From: Parelaphostrongylus tenuis
Lineage: Eukaryota > Nematoda > Chromadorea > Rhabditida > Metastrongylidae
Assembly: GCA_019055375.1 (NCBI GenBank)
Contig: JAHQIW010005944.1
Location: forward strand, 186,001-250,000
Direction: 5' to 3'
Length of the DNA stretch: 64,000 nt
Shown: in pieces, positions 11,830 through 22,799 of the stretch
Numbering within the stretch: position 1 is the stretch's first letter
Layout of the letters: the number at the start of each line of letters is the position of its first letter
The notes under the pieces: generated by a model
Told to the model about the DNA's origin: nothing
Seen by the model: the letters and a program-made list of their open reading frames with translations, nothing else
Database searches by the model: none
Position numbers and translations under genes: made by a program

Positions 11830-12540
11830 GTTCTATACTGCTACTCATTGAACGAAGTAGTAAAGATATAGCAATGAAGGTGCATGAGTTGCTACGCTAC
11901 TAGAGTTTCGGCAATTAATCTATGATAAGGAAAAAGCTTCTCGAGAATCATTTGATTTGGAGAATATTTTCTGAGTGATGTATGAGCGAAACTGAAATTA
12001 TATCCACACTCAATTTGCTTTGTTTCCAAGGTTGCGGCCTGTGGATGAATTTGCAGTAGAGCTTTAGCAGACATTTATTGGTCAATATCTCGTTAATTCC
12101 TTGACTGACTTTGGGCCCTAGACATATCATCACCCCATAGTCCCACAAAGAATATTACATTGTACTATCAAAAATTCCTCCGAGCATGAGTGCTATGTAT
12201 GCATTAAAATCACATGAGAGTGCAAGAATATTATGAAGTACCAAAGTAAATCAAAAACATAGACTATTTGTTTCATAACAACGAAAAACCTTGAATTGAT
12301 TAACGGAAATTGCGCATCAGCAAAAGCGCACAGCGCGATAAATTATTGAGTTGGCTAAAATTTCTCCAGACTTAGTCATTTTTCCATCATTTTCCATGCA
12401 CTCGAATCTTTTTTCACTATCGTATAGGCAGTTTCTTGCGGTGTTTTGATATATGAGACTTATATCCCAAGTCCGACAATCTATTAACCTCGGTATAGTT
12501 TGAATCAATGAATATTTTCTTCTGTTTAGCCGTTCCGATA
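11830..12540. other. No gene seen
   Basis: AT-rich sequence without splice-supported coding or recognisable repeat ends. A CAGCAAAAGCGCACAGCGCG patch near 12,318 is a scrap of the interspersed repeat family. Confidence 0.4.
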
Positions 12541-12544
12541 TGTT

Positions 12545-14075
12545 ACTGATATTGTTTATTGAATATCAGAGGACCATACTACCGTTAGTGATGCAGCTTG
12601 AATACACAATATTCGAGGTAGCTAACGTTTCGACTAGTCGCTTTCGTCAGAGCCTGGAAAGACCTTATTGATCCACAATCCACTAAGTGAAAACCCCTAT
12701 AACCTTAGCAGAAAGCGTTAGAAATGTGTTTCGGATTGCATAGTAAAATCTTTATTTTGAAAAACTCACCGTTTTGATGTTTGGGTCTATCACTTATTAA
12801 TTGAAGACCAGTCGCTCCATGTCAGTGCATCAGTGGGCTCTGCCTAACTCGGCCCGAAAAAATCGGCCTGGTATAGTTCGAGGACACGTGTGATTACGGG
12901 CACTCCTCTTTTCGGTTCATTTTGGGACCTTTGTTATGTATCCAAAAGGCTTCTAATGTTTTACGCGCAGATGTTCTTGATTCCTGTGCGAGGATCGTGA
13001 AATTGACGTCGAACATTACTCCTGCGTGTTTTGGTCCCTATGCGTGCCTAGTGGAGTTTTTGGATCACAGTTGCGTGACCCTATTAGGTGTTCTTTTACA
13101 TGGAGGATTAGTGGCCTACTCGTTTCGCCAATGTACTCATCGCCGCATGCCTCGCAAGAGATTAGCTAAACTATACCCGATCTCATACAGTCGCCGTCTC
13201 TGTCGTTCGGAGAAACTTTGCAGTCATTCGTTTCACAGAGGCGGTCATACAGTCGGTTACGAACTAACTGGCTCTTTAGTGTGTTTGGAGGTATTTCAAC
13301 TAGTGCTACCAAATTCTCCAAGCCCACCTTTTTTAGGCAGCGTTCAATGGCTGTGATCATTTCGTTAGAGATAAAAGGCTGGGGAGAAGAAACCTTATTT
13401 TCGTCACACTTGCCGTTTGAGGGTATAGAATTTCCTCTGATTCTAACCTCGGAAGCTCCTACCGTATCGTGGTCAATAGAGATGGCTATTTTTCGCGCCA
13501 AACATAAGGATTCTACCTTGTTTTCTTTTTCCGTGCACACAGTTGACGATGTTCGGAACATATTCGCAAGAAGTACTCTTTTTATCTGTGAAGAATGGGC
13601 CGATGGGTAATGAACTAAGATGTATTTGTTGTTTTGTTTACGATACCATTTTGTATTGTAGGAGTTTTTCGACAGGTTGACCTAAACGTTCAAAAAAGGG
13701 AGCCAATTTGCTTATGGTTTCTTACGGGTGAACTTCATGTACTCTGATTGACCTCTCAGCAACTCAAAGCATTTGTCCATCACCTCTTGCGTTGAGCAGA
13801 CGACAAAGCAGTCATCTGCAGTCATCCATGTATCTACAGTGGCCTGAGGTCGATTACTGGGCTGTCAACTTTAGACATAAAGCTATAGCAAGTGTTAGCG
13901 CTAGTCGTTGTCCCATTGCCAGCCCTCTGATTTGAGCATCATATTTCCCGAACCATCTGAATGAGCAGCTTAGACACTCTTTTAATAGGATCATAAACCC
14001 TGAAGCATTTCGTACTTTTATGCATGAACAAGTATTCGTCAAAGAACCAAGGAAAAGAGCTAGCATGACCGAGGT
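12545..14075 (-). mobile_element. Penelope-like retroelement (RT C-terminal half plus GIY-YIG endonuclease), degenerate
   Basis: Read on the minus strand from 14,066: LLKECLSCSFRWFGKYDAQI then RGLAMGQRLA, followed after a frame change by YRYMDDC...CFVVCSTQEVMDKCFEL near 13,760-13,830. This is the palm region of a Penelope-type reverse transcriptase with the catalytic Asp pair. Further on, 13,166-13,561 encodes the linker (RLCETNDCKV). Then GIV(stop)LIS, CGDEYIGET and VKEHL, LGTHR and TSARKTLEAFWI form the GIY-YIG nuclease domain, ending with a TAA near 12,893. The rest to 12,545 is 3' flank with AACGTTTCGACTAGTCGC. Stops and frameshifts are present, including a short tandem duplication inside the catalytic motif. 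It is 5'-truncated near 14,075. These elements are known to combine this RT type with a GIY-YIG endonuclease. Confidence 0.85.
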
Positions 14076-15354
14076 AATATTTGACTGCTCTTTTCTAGAA
14101 TCTTATATTATATCTTCATTTTCTTTCTAATCTTTGTCAGGTTTTACATTTATAAACCCAATATCGCAGAGTCACTTGAATGTATTCCAACCGAAAGCGA
14201 CACCTACCGATAAGGTATCTTCTAGCATATCAGTTACTGTATTTAGATATTTAGATTAGATTACACAAACACAAGACTAACACTTAAATTATCGCCATCA
14301 ATTTTTGACATATTCCAGCTGTAATCAGAAAAGGTGCTCTGGTTAGCTTATGAGGTGATTCCAACTCAAGGCCTAACCACCTTTTCTAGGGGTTAATTTT
14401 CTATATATTGGTTGAGTTCAAATCTTCTTAGAATCTCACAATTCATGCTTTGAAGCGCTCCCAGTGCTCTATCATAGTCAACGGTTAGATGGTGTAGCTC
14501 CGAAAATGAAAGGTGTATGGCTTTGAGCCTAAGATTCTTTCACAACGATAGCGATATAATGATTACGACTGATCGATCGACAAGTAAATATGAATTTGAT
14601 GAAATTTAACGAAATGCGTGGGGAATCGTCATCGTCAACACTTACCAGATAGAGGACGTTATTTCGCAAGAGAAGAAGTGTACGGTATTTCCAGGTTGAA
14701 TGCGAAAAATCGATGTGTGAGCGTTTTGTTAGTGATCGTCCTCTGAAGAACAAAACGATTGATCGACCGGCCAGTGTAGAATTGGCTAAAGAAGAAGGAC
14801 AATTTGAGCTGAACTTTTTTGCATGGCATCAAATTTCGCTGTTTTCATCATATAGTTTTCAGGTAAGATTCAAGAAAGGAGGGGATTGTGAGTCTTCAAA
14901 TACCCGCTTTTTGGATTACTGCAATCAGTTTAGCTCTTCAAAATTGAGTTTCATCTATTTTTAGTCATAAACTCAAGCCAGAATCAAAAAAGACATTGAT
15001 TGTTAGAGAGTGTTTCAATTGTTTCCAGTAATGAAGTGTCATCAAGTCTTAGCCAGTATTTATTGCACATTTTATTCTTCTATCTTATTATGTATATTCA
15101 TGTTAGCTACTAATATTTCATTTAAAACATAATCTTACTCACTCTTTTCAAAACCATGGATGCTGTACGGAGTAATAACGCTCAGAATTTAGAGTAGTTA
15201 ACACATTTCTTCAACTTCAGAACGGAATTACTGATAATTCTATTGTGAAGTTCAGATTATACAAGCACATTATTGTCAGAAGATTGTGGAGTATCACCAA
15301 TGAGACTTCTAGAAAAGTATATTTGTTTGAAAAAAAGTCAGTGGGTAGCAATAG
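14076..15354. other. Spacer between two diverging Penelope copies; no gene seen
   Basis: About 1.3 kb of AT-rich sequence lies between the inner (5') ends of the two Penelope-like copies. No RT motifs A to C could be recognised in it on either strand. The open frame at 14,713-14,964 has no family resemblance and no splice support. Confidence 0.4.
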
Positions 15355-16112
15355 CTAAAATACCTCCGAAGACACTAAAGCTCCAATTAGCCCGCAATTG
15401 ACTGTATGGCCGCCTCTGTGAAACCAATGACTGCAAAGTTTGTCCAACGGCAGAGACGGCGACTGTATGAGATTGGGTATAATTTACCTAATCTCGCATG
15501 CGGCGATGAGTACAATAGCGAAATGGGTAGACCACTATTCCTTGGTGTAAAAGAACACCTAGTTGGGTTACGCAATTCTCATCCAAAAACTTCACTAGGC
15601 ACGCATAGGGAACAAAAACATATAGGAGTAATGTTCGGCGTCAAATCAACGATCCTCACACAGGAATAAAAATATCTGAGCGTAAAACCATGCAAACCCT
15701 CTGAATACATAGCAAGACCTAAAAATGAGCCGGAAAGAGGAGTGCCTCTTAATCACGCGTAACCTCAGACCATACCTCAGGCCGGGCTTTCCGGGCTGAG
15801 TGAGGCACATCCCATTGATGCACTGATCCTAAGCGGCTGGCCTTCAATGATTAATTGATAGACCCAAGCATCAAAACGGTGGGCATTCTTGAACGAAGTT
15901 TTTATTATGCGATTCAAAATCCATTTCTAACGTTTCGTGCTGGGGTGCGAAGGTATTGGCATAGTGGATTGTGGATCAACATGATCTTTTCAGGCTCTGA
16001 AGAAGGTGACCCGCCGAAACGTTAGCCACCTCGGATATTCTATATTCACGCTGCATTACTAACTGTATTGTTGTATGCCACATTAGTATTCCATAAATAA
16101 ATCAGTGACACC
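15355..16112 (+). mobile_element. Penelope-like retroelement, 5'-truncated copy (endonuclease end)
   Basis: Inverted partner of the 12.5-14.1 kb copy. The plus strand starts at IPPKTLKLQLARN, goes through RLCETNDCKVCP, then a GIY-YIG region recognisable across frames (CGDEYNS...GRPLF, VKEHLVG, LGTHR near 15,480-15,610). The same 3' flank follows, including GCCGAAACGTTAGCCACC near 16,013. Several stops and frameshifts show it is inactive. The 3' ends of both copies point outward. Confidence 0.8.
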
Positions 16113-16624
16113 CGGAACGGCTACACGGAAGAAAATACTCACATATCAAAGCTTTTTATCAATGAAATGGCACCTATGAGTAGAGGGTGATTTAAAACAT
16201 GAATTTATCGCATTGCAGGACATCAAAAACAAAGATTTAGCAAATAGCCTCTCGTGGTTGCCCTCAAAAGACACCGACAATGACGAACGTAGAGAGTCCG
16301 TGCCGCTTTTTAGATCTCATTCAATACATGTGCTTTTTATCCATATCTATGTCATTATTTTGAGCAAGGACTCTATAAGTTGAGAGTAGTTTATGATCTT
16401 CCAACCACAAGCACACGGCTGTACTCACAGCAATGTTGGGGGACTTTGTCATTTAACTTGCGTTAAGTTAACATTCAGCGTCATTTCCTCTATATACAAG
16501 AGTATACTACCAGAGGCCAATTAAATTGAAGGGCACTGTGCTACTGAGGAGTCTCAAAGGGCGAAACAAGCGCTTGTATAGTGCTGTACACGTGCCGCTT
16601 CAGACCTCGTGATATACTCAAACA

Positions 16625-17122
16625 TGTCATCACGTTATCACACTTTTAATGCACAAGACCACATTTGCTGAGAGCTAAAAATTTTGTTTCTATTATATCA
16701 GCGTCGCACTACTGATCAACGACATTTGCATAAATTCCATTTTTTCAATTATGAAGTTCCACGTTACATTTTACTGCACTAAGTCATAAATTATCTGTCG
16801 CAACTGGCGTCGTCTGCATAATGCATACTTGAATATCAGATTCTCTACAATTTATTTTCCTTTCAAATTTTCGTCTTGATTTATGTATGTTTTTCACGAT
16901 AACTTTCATTTAAAAACCCTGCGAACTGTTCTTTCATAACTTTCAGCGTCCTGCATTTTTTGAAGACCTCAATTAATTGGTACTCTTCATTTAATATTTA
17001 CATTATGTTTATTTTTTCTACCATTCAGCTTCAGCGTTGTACATAGTGTTATTAAGAAAAAACTGCTGCATATTATAAAAAATTTTGTATGCTATATCCG
17101 TATTAAAACAATTTACCGACAG
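16625..17122 (+). repeat. Dispersed direct repeat F, copy 1
   Basis: Corresponds to 38,510-38,975 in the same orientation. Shared segments are CAATTATGAAGTTCCACGT, the stretch around CAACTGGCG(T/C)CGTCTG, TTTTCGTCTTGATT, TGCATTATGTTTATTTTTT and CAGCGTTGT(GT)ACA, ending in AACA(A/T)TTACC(G/A)ACA. Both copies lie next to type B tRNA-like elements. Confidence 0.65.
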
Positions 17123-17226
17123 TGATGTAGAATGGTATGGAAGAACTTTCGCGTTAGCTGGGATTTGGTTCCACATTTGATCCTATCCAGGGCGCGAGCT
17201 AAATCGTTGCGCTACCGACTCCGGAT
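17122..17226 (-). mobile_element. tRNA-like SINE, type B (fragment)
   Basis: Read on the minus strand, the order is an A-box-like run near 17,210, then a degenerate B box (plus strand GGATTTGGTTCCACATT). The same layout recurs at 17.4, 37.5, 37.8, 55.5 and 63.4 kb. It directly abuts repeat F. Confidence 0.5.
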
Positions 17227-17404
17227 TGATCTACTCTTCTATGCCACAACTCATCTACCTATCGGTGACAATCCGTAGACGGTCTGGCGTGGGTGGTCGC
17301 TCTCGACACTGAACCCACTGATGGTGACAGATATTGGGTGTTTCTGACCAAACACAATTCTTTTTATCTGAATACTCTTAGTGGTGGCATGATAGCATAA
17401 TATA

Positions 17405-17585
17405 CGCAGTGATGTGGAGTAATGCACATAACTTTTCGTGAAGTGGGATCCAAACCCACATTTCATCCTCTCCGGAGGGCGCGTGCTAAACCGTTGCTCT
17501 ACCGACGCCCGTTTTGACACCACTTGATGACCTGTCCAGAGCTGCAACAGCCGTCCGCCGCGAAAAGCTCTGTTGTGCACTTAGC
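17405..17585 (-). mobile_element. tRNA-like SINE, type B
   Basis: The plus strand shows GATGTGGAGTAATGCAC at the left. The reversed B box is GGGATCCAAACCCACA, and the reversed A box lies in GCTCTACCGACGCCCG. The family continuation TTTTGACACCACTTGATGAC follows. These elements lack a poly-A-tailed LINE-like end here and end at short sequence shared with the foldback copies. Confidence 0.6.
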
Positions 17586-17736
17586 AATTTTGAAACGCTT
17601 CACACTGATCAAGTTCATCGACTAGTTATTGGGACTCCAGTTGATTGCTGTTTCTATTCTAAGAGTTATAAAATCATAGTTAACTCATAAAATGGATTCA
17701 TGTAAAAACGTAGAAATATATCTAGTTTACAGTGCA

Positions 17737-18022
17737 AGAGCATATGCGCCGTTGTGGTTAGGGGTCGTTCGCGTCGCACACAAGGTTAATGGTCCAATCT
17801 CGTGCTTGAAGCTCACCAATGCTTTCATCCCTCCGCCTTCAGTTAGTTGCTACCAGACTTGTCTGAGAGTTTGAGCAACGCTGACTTGATACATCGATAA
17901 GGCCATTGTGAGTCATTGCAAAGGTCAGATATGCATTCAATCACCTTACACAAAGCTGAAGATTAAAGACGAGTGCATGGCGCTCCCTTAAGTTATCATT
18001 GGCGAGAGCGTTTTCTCTTTCT
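17737..18022 (+). mobile_element. tRNA-derived SINE, type A
   Basis: The A box region GCCGTTGTGGTTAGGGG and the B box region AATGGTCCAATCTCG are both mutated. The body reads CCCTCCGCCTTCAG...CTACCAGACTTGTCTGAGAG, and the 3' part AGATATGCATTCAATCACC, then GACGAGTGCATGGCGC. It is full length, about 285 bp. Confidence 0.75.
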
Positions 18023-18126
18023 ACGGAAAATGTTTTCTAGTTGATACCGTGAACGTGTTTGTATTATGAACCGTGAAAGCACCCAGTGTGTCACATGTTC
18101 CTTGGAATATAAAGTGATTTGAACGT

Positions 18127-18142
18127 GGGGGGGGGGGGGGGG
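18127..18142. repeat. Homopolymer G16
   Basis: Sixteen consecutive G on the plus strand, the only run of this kind in the window. It could be a true G-quadruplex-prone tract, or its length may be unreliable in the assembly. Confidence 0.9.
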
Positions 18143-18769
18143 CCACTGATGTTTCCATTTCTTCCTGTGCATCGCGAGCTTAGAGATTTATTTACAAATT
18201 CAATGCTCTTTGCCTTGCCATAACCGTCCTTTACAATATTATCCAATTAGTCCCCATTTTCATTTCCAAAACCCATCACAATATCACTACTTTCAGCAAA
18301 TCTCAGTTCTCTTCAACTGAAGGAGTGAAATGGCATAATTTGGAGTATGCTGTAACAGTGTCATGACTCACTGCAAGCAGCATCAATACTACAGCGCGTC
18401 TTTGACGTATGCAATTAGCTGTTAGTATTCGTAATAAGAAACTGCGCCTACACACTCATGTTATCATATTTGAGCCAAATATATCCGTCTCGTTAATTAT
18501 TCTAATCCAGCCTACCCCCCCCCTCCTATTTTACCGGGCTGAGGAGAAAGTTTTCTATCCAGAGAAAATTCAGAATTCATTTTGGTTTCACACTGTATCG
18601 GTTTGCAAATTTGTGAGAATATCTCAGGAATATTTCCATAAATAAAAACTCTTACAGCAACGTTAGCCATTAGTGCATTGAATTTTAATTTAGACTTTGG
18701 ATGTCAGGTAATGTCGATGGACAAAATCTAACTTCGACATTTGACACGCTATTGCTGGAAGTAACAACT

Positions 18770-19215
18770 TTTGACAAGAGATGCACAAAGGACATTTGTG
18801 CTGCCCAAGGTGAAAAAATTGCTAAGCTCTACTGAGAGCAAGTGGATCGAGTCGGCAGTGCGTTGAAGAGAAAGTATCCGACCTTGATTCGTCGATAGCG
18901 TGAGCTGTTTAGCAAGATAATTTTAAACCTTACACCGCAAAAAGACCAGTGAAAAATTTGATGAATTGGATGGAGTCAAGGTCTTGCCGCGCCCACCCTG
19001 TAGTCTGGATGTCGCGCAGTCCAATTGTAGCTCTTTTCCTGTCGCAATAGAGTAGTTGCTGCGTGAACGCCGATTTGAGACATATGGTCAAGTTCAAAAA
19101 GGCATGGCAGAAGTTTCTATTCAAAGCTCAAGGAATGGGGATGTCAAGCAGATCTGGAAGTTTGTAAGTCGTTGGGAGAAGATCATGGAAATGATAGTCT
19201 TTATTTTAAAATAAT
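18770..19215 (+). pseudogene. mariner-type transposase, C-terminal half, pseudogene
   Basis: Reading across frames gives ALKRKYPTLIRR near 18,855-18,895 and KFDELDGVKVLPRPPCSLD near 18,950-19,010. RRFETYGQVQK follows near 19,070-19,105, then KFVSRWEKIME near 19,155-19,190 before the stop region. These are the conserved landmarks of a DD34D mariner transposase. The second catalytic Asp block (normally QDNA) is replaced by unrelated residues, and the PDLAPSD block reads LDVAQSN, so it is catalytically dead. The N-terminal half was not found nearby. Confidence 0.75.
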
Positions 19216-19399
19216 TATTGTAGTTCTTAATTGAATTTATATATAAACTTTGGTTTTCAAAACTAAACCACTCCACTGGACCACCTCAAACTTTTAAGTG
19301 AGGGCTCGATATAGTCGATTTGAAGATACTAGTATTGAAATGCTCTGGAAATTGAGTGAGTACGCTAAAAGATCACGAGAGATGATGCCGTCGTACGTG

Positions 19400-20033
19400 A
19401 AGTGGGTTGACCTGGTTGGCATGGATGTACATCTTGAACAAGGATTATTCACTGAGAATGAGGCGAACTCACAATTTAGCAATGAAACTACGTCATTATG
19501 AAAGCCCTTATCTTACGTTGATCCGCCATCCGTGAAATTAGACACGGGAAGAAGAGAAGAATTTTTCGCGGCAGCATCACTACAGTACGTGCCTATTCTC
19601 AGTTACATGCATAAAAACTAAAAGTCCACCAAATAAGGTAATGCTGTATTGAACTCTCACAATAACTCATTCAATTGTTTTTAACGCAAGATGTCTTTAT
19701 CAAATATGCTTCTAAACGAGGAGTTGTGGTTTTCCTTAAGATGCAGATCACTGACAAGGTCATGCATGCGCAAGGAACAGTTATTTCAGAAGAAGAGTTT
19801 GAGCTTCAATATACAAACCCGCGGTATACAAAAACCTATCAATAAAGTCCCAACGAAGACTACTGAAAGGACAGTCAACATCAAGAAATATATTCCTCTT
19901 CTTCTTTCTCAAATTAGTCAAGCTTTTGAACGATTACCTTGCATATAGACGAAAGGTTATGGTGATTTATCAAATGGCAAGATTAAAAGTTGCTTGAGAC
20001 ACGATCTCAAAACTTCTTGGAAAAGAAAAACAG
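19400..20033 (+). repeat. Dispersed direct repeat G, copy 1
   Basis: Shares its left half with 27,305-27,630 (GAGGCGAACTCACAATTTAG, TGATCCGCCATCCGT, GCAAGATGTC then GATGCTTCT-like). Its right half matches 29,310-29,590 (GGTATACAAAAACCTAT, TCTCAAATTAGTCAAGC, ATGGCAAGATTAAAAGTTGC). Together the three define one element of at least 600 bp whose nature I could not identify. Confidence 0.65.
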
Positions 20034-20130
20034 CACTGACTCGATACAGCTGGAAGCCACGCGAGGTATTTCAAAGGCTATATATGCATTCAATTACCTC
20101 AAACGAAGTTAAAAATTAAAAATTTATGTT
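20034..20130 (+). mobile_element. SINE type A, 3' fragment
   Basis: The sequence CACTGACTCGATACAGC, then ATATATGCATTCAATTACC and AACGAAGTTAAAAATTAAA, matches only the 3' third of SINE A. The tRNA-like head is missing. Confidence 0.65.
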
Positions 20131-20574
20131 GGTTTTCGAAGTAGGAAATGATAATGCGATTGTTAACTCGAATAGTTATTTTTCTCTTGCTATAGCAAAG
20201 ATAATTCGTTATTGGCGTAAGATATAGAATATTGATATGACTAAAGTGTGCATAAATATACACAAAACACCACAAAAATATTCAATAAAAGTTTTGGATT
20301 GGAAACAGCTTTCCATGTACACTTGATTTTTTTCTTGAGAATAAGGCCTAGAAAGAAATATCAGCGTTGTTTCTACTGAAGAAGCCTTTTGAAAGTTCCT
20401 TCACAAATCTTTTACCACTCAGTGGCAATGAAACCCCATTTATCGGAAAAAATGCAAAAATTATATTAGAAAACTGCCACATAGAATTGGACCACGCTCC
20501 CGCCAATCTCTCTTCCTAGCCATCCAAATCGCTCGACAGCCCCAAATCCCAAAGCCCTCAGACGAATATATGGG

Positions 20575-20850
20575 GTTGGAAAGAAAGTTTTGGGGCACTT
20601 ACTGAAATTTAGAAATTTATGCATGGATTCCAAATAAAGCGATAATAACTATTTTTCAAGATAAAGGGCAACGCTCTTTACGACTTTGTGCCATCGGTCC
20701 GTCATTCGGATTTGAAGGGCAGTTTCTATTAGAAAAACAGAGAGAAGCCTGTTTCTTGAAATCGACCGCTGACTGCTTTTCATTCTACTTCCCATACACC
20801 TGGTCGTGCTATTTTGACGCGTGTAAAAGAAGTTATACCGCAAATTTGGT
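20575..20850 (-). pseudogene. mariner transposase C-terminal end with 3' flank
   Basis: On the minus strand the frame ends QIRMTDRWHKVVKS...YLEK followed by a stop at 20,649, the typical mariner C terminus. Downstream (lower coordinates) comes a flank with GCATAAATTTCTAAATTTC and the end GAAAGAAAGTTTTGGGGCAC on the plus strand, probably the terminal inverted repeat. Only the last tens of codons survive. Confidence 0.55.
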
Positions 20851-21104
20851 GGCTCACAAATCTTCCTAATAGAGCGATATCTTTTTGTTTTGTTTTAATA
20901 GCCACAGGGCGTTCTAAAGTTGCGGTTAGACGATTAAACGAGGGTTAAAAGTAGCCTTGCGCTTCGTGGAGGTGTAGTTGTATCCAATTGAAGAAATACC
21001 TGCTAGTAGGCCAATTTGTGATATAACTTTCTTTCCACGCGTCAGATCAGTATATCCAAGTGTTTAAGTGCACTTAAAAGCGGTTAGTGGTCAATTTCGA
21101 GAAA

Positions 21105-21260
21105 CAAGCGTCCTTCTCTTCTTCCGAGAGAGACTGCTCTTCAGATCCGAATTTTCGCGAACCGACGGCAAAAAGTCGCAGAAAACGATGCTTTATATTT
21201 GAAGAATAATTATTACTGTTCTTGTTTGAAATCTGTGCAAAAAATTCCACTTTACAGTTT
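21105..21260 (+). pseudogene. mariner transposase C-terminal scrap
   Basis: The plus strand reads QIRIFANRRQKVAENDALYL, then a few residues to a stop. It is clearly related to the 11.1 and 20.6 kb pieces. Nothing upstream is recognisable. Confidence 0.5.
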
Positions 21261-21799
21261 CCTGAGAGAGTTGGTGGTACGCGATCCGATGCCAAACTGG
21301 TAGTTTTCTAAGGAAATTTGCATATCTTTCTTCAATAATTGGGGTTTAATTCTCACTAAGTTGCTAATTATTTGAGAAGGAACTTCGATAGGGTTTCGTC
21401 AGTAGGAACCATAAAAAAGCTGTTTTTAAAACTTTCATCGAGCATTTTTGTGCTGCTTTGTGAACGTTTATCCATACTTTGATTATATTTCTTTCCTATT
21501 TCTTATTCCAATGACGAATAATCTTTGCTTCGAATATCAACATAAATCTTTCGTTTCTCATGCACTCTTTTTCCACATAATGAACAAACTTCGGCACTGC
21601 TCTGTTATGGCGGTGCCAATTGAGGCCTTCCTTAAAAACGTATTTTTTGCTTTTGCAAAACGTTTTTGTAGTTTCTCGACAGCGCAAATCAAGCAAATTT
21701 CAATGGCATGTTTAGTTTTCCAAATTGTGCTGGAGGTTCAGTGGTTTTTGCTGTGTGGTCCCTGGATTTGTCTCAGGCAGTGACCCGATCGATATCTGA

Positions 21800-22310
21800 A
21801 TATGGTTAGATTGTCCTTAGCGGCGCACTGACTTTTGTGCTGCTTGCGTCGAACTTCCGGGTTGCGACGACTTTTGCCCTTTGAAATGGCTGTTTGCACT
21901 TCCAAGTTGCTACGGGCTGAACTTTGGTCTGTGTGACCGTGTCTTCTGCCAACTTGTCTCTTGTAACCGACAAGAGCACAAAGTTCAAATCCTTTATATG
22001 GCTTATACGAAACAATGTGGTGAAACCGAACAATGAAGTGGTACCACCCAAACAACGCTGTAGTACCAAATAACCTATAATACACATACATTACTGTAAT
22101 AATATCATGGAACAATATATATATACATATACGATTGTGACATTTCGTTATGTGAACATATGTCTGTTGAATGTGATGTATCGTCTTGTGGCGATAATAT
22201 GGATAAGTGAATGTGATTGATGAGATGTATCGTCGTGTCACGATACAATGAATGTTGTTATTAACGGAGCATGATTAGGCGGCGGAGCCCGTTTGGGGAT
22301 TGCTATGTTC
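21800..22310 (-). mobile_element. Possible LTR of a retroelement (tentative)
   Basis: On the minus strand a GGGGGCGAACATAG tract near 22,300 resembles the purine-rich end before an LTR. Then comes about 250 bp with CGATACATC repeats, and a TATA-like CATATAAAGG near 21,990 followed 25-35 bases later by a candidate transcription start. No second LTR or TG..CA ends could be matched, so this is a guess from layout only. Confidence 0.25.
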
Positions 22311-22526
22311 GCCCCCAAGAAGGACACCGGCGGCGGGATCCAGTGGGTGAGTATATAGTGTTGGCAGTGGGCTCGCTACTGATTATATATGAGCAGAATC
22401 CCTTAACCGCGGTGATAGGCCGAGCATAGCCTAAGTGAGTTTACTCCACCACGTCAGTGATATGTTTCCCTCACAATTCTATTGAGTTCATCTGACAGTT
22501 GTATGAACTCAACCTTATGATAGCAA

Positions 22527-22765
22527 TTAGTTACATGATAACGAGACTATGTGAGGAAAGCAATAATGAGTTGGCAATGAAATGAGGTGAGGTGGTCCGG
22601 GTGGTGTCAGACGACCGTTCGGATGATGCCCGTTGATCGAACTGCCTGTTGAGGTTGGTGGCAGCTGGGTGCCGCCTTCGCCACTTGGACCATTCTGTCT
22701 GAGGTCCTCGAACCTCTGCGGTAGCACTTGCTCTCTAGGGTCGTGGACCATCTGCGTTACCTGAA
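22527..22765 (-). CDS. Unassigned coding-like ORF, probable terminal exon or retroelement tail
   Basis: A minus-strand frame of about 78 codons follows an ATTCAG acceptor near 22,765 and ends in TAA at 22,527. Residues include VTQMVHDPREQVLPQRFEDL near the start and a Pro/Gly/His-rich tail (HHPNGRLTPPGPPHL). GC content and codon choice differ from the AT-rich surroundings and there is no stop, which favours real coding. I do not recognise the protein. It could be the last exon of a host gene, or the end of a retroelement polyprotein given the possible LTR just downstream. Confidence 0.38.
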
Positions 22766-22799
22766 TTATCATGTAAATCCCGAAAAGATAGCAAAACTC

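Noticed and set aside
21738..22241. 167-codon minus-strand frame
   Set aside because: Tyr/His/Ile-rich start over AT repeats; the later part could be retroelement leader sequence, but nothing supports translation.
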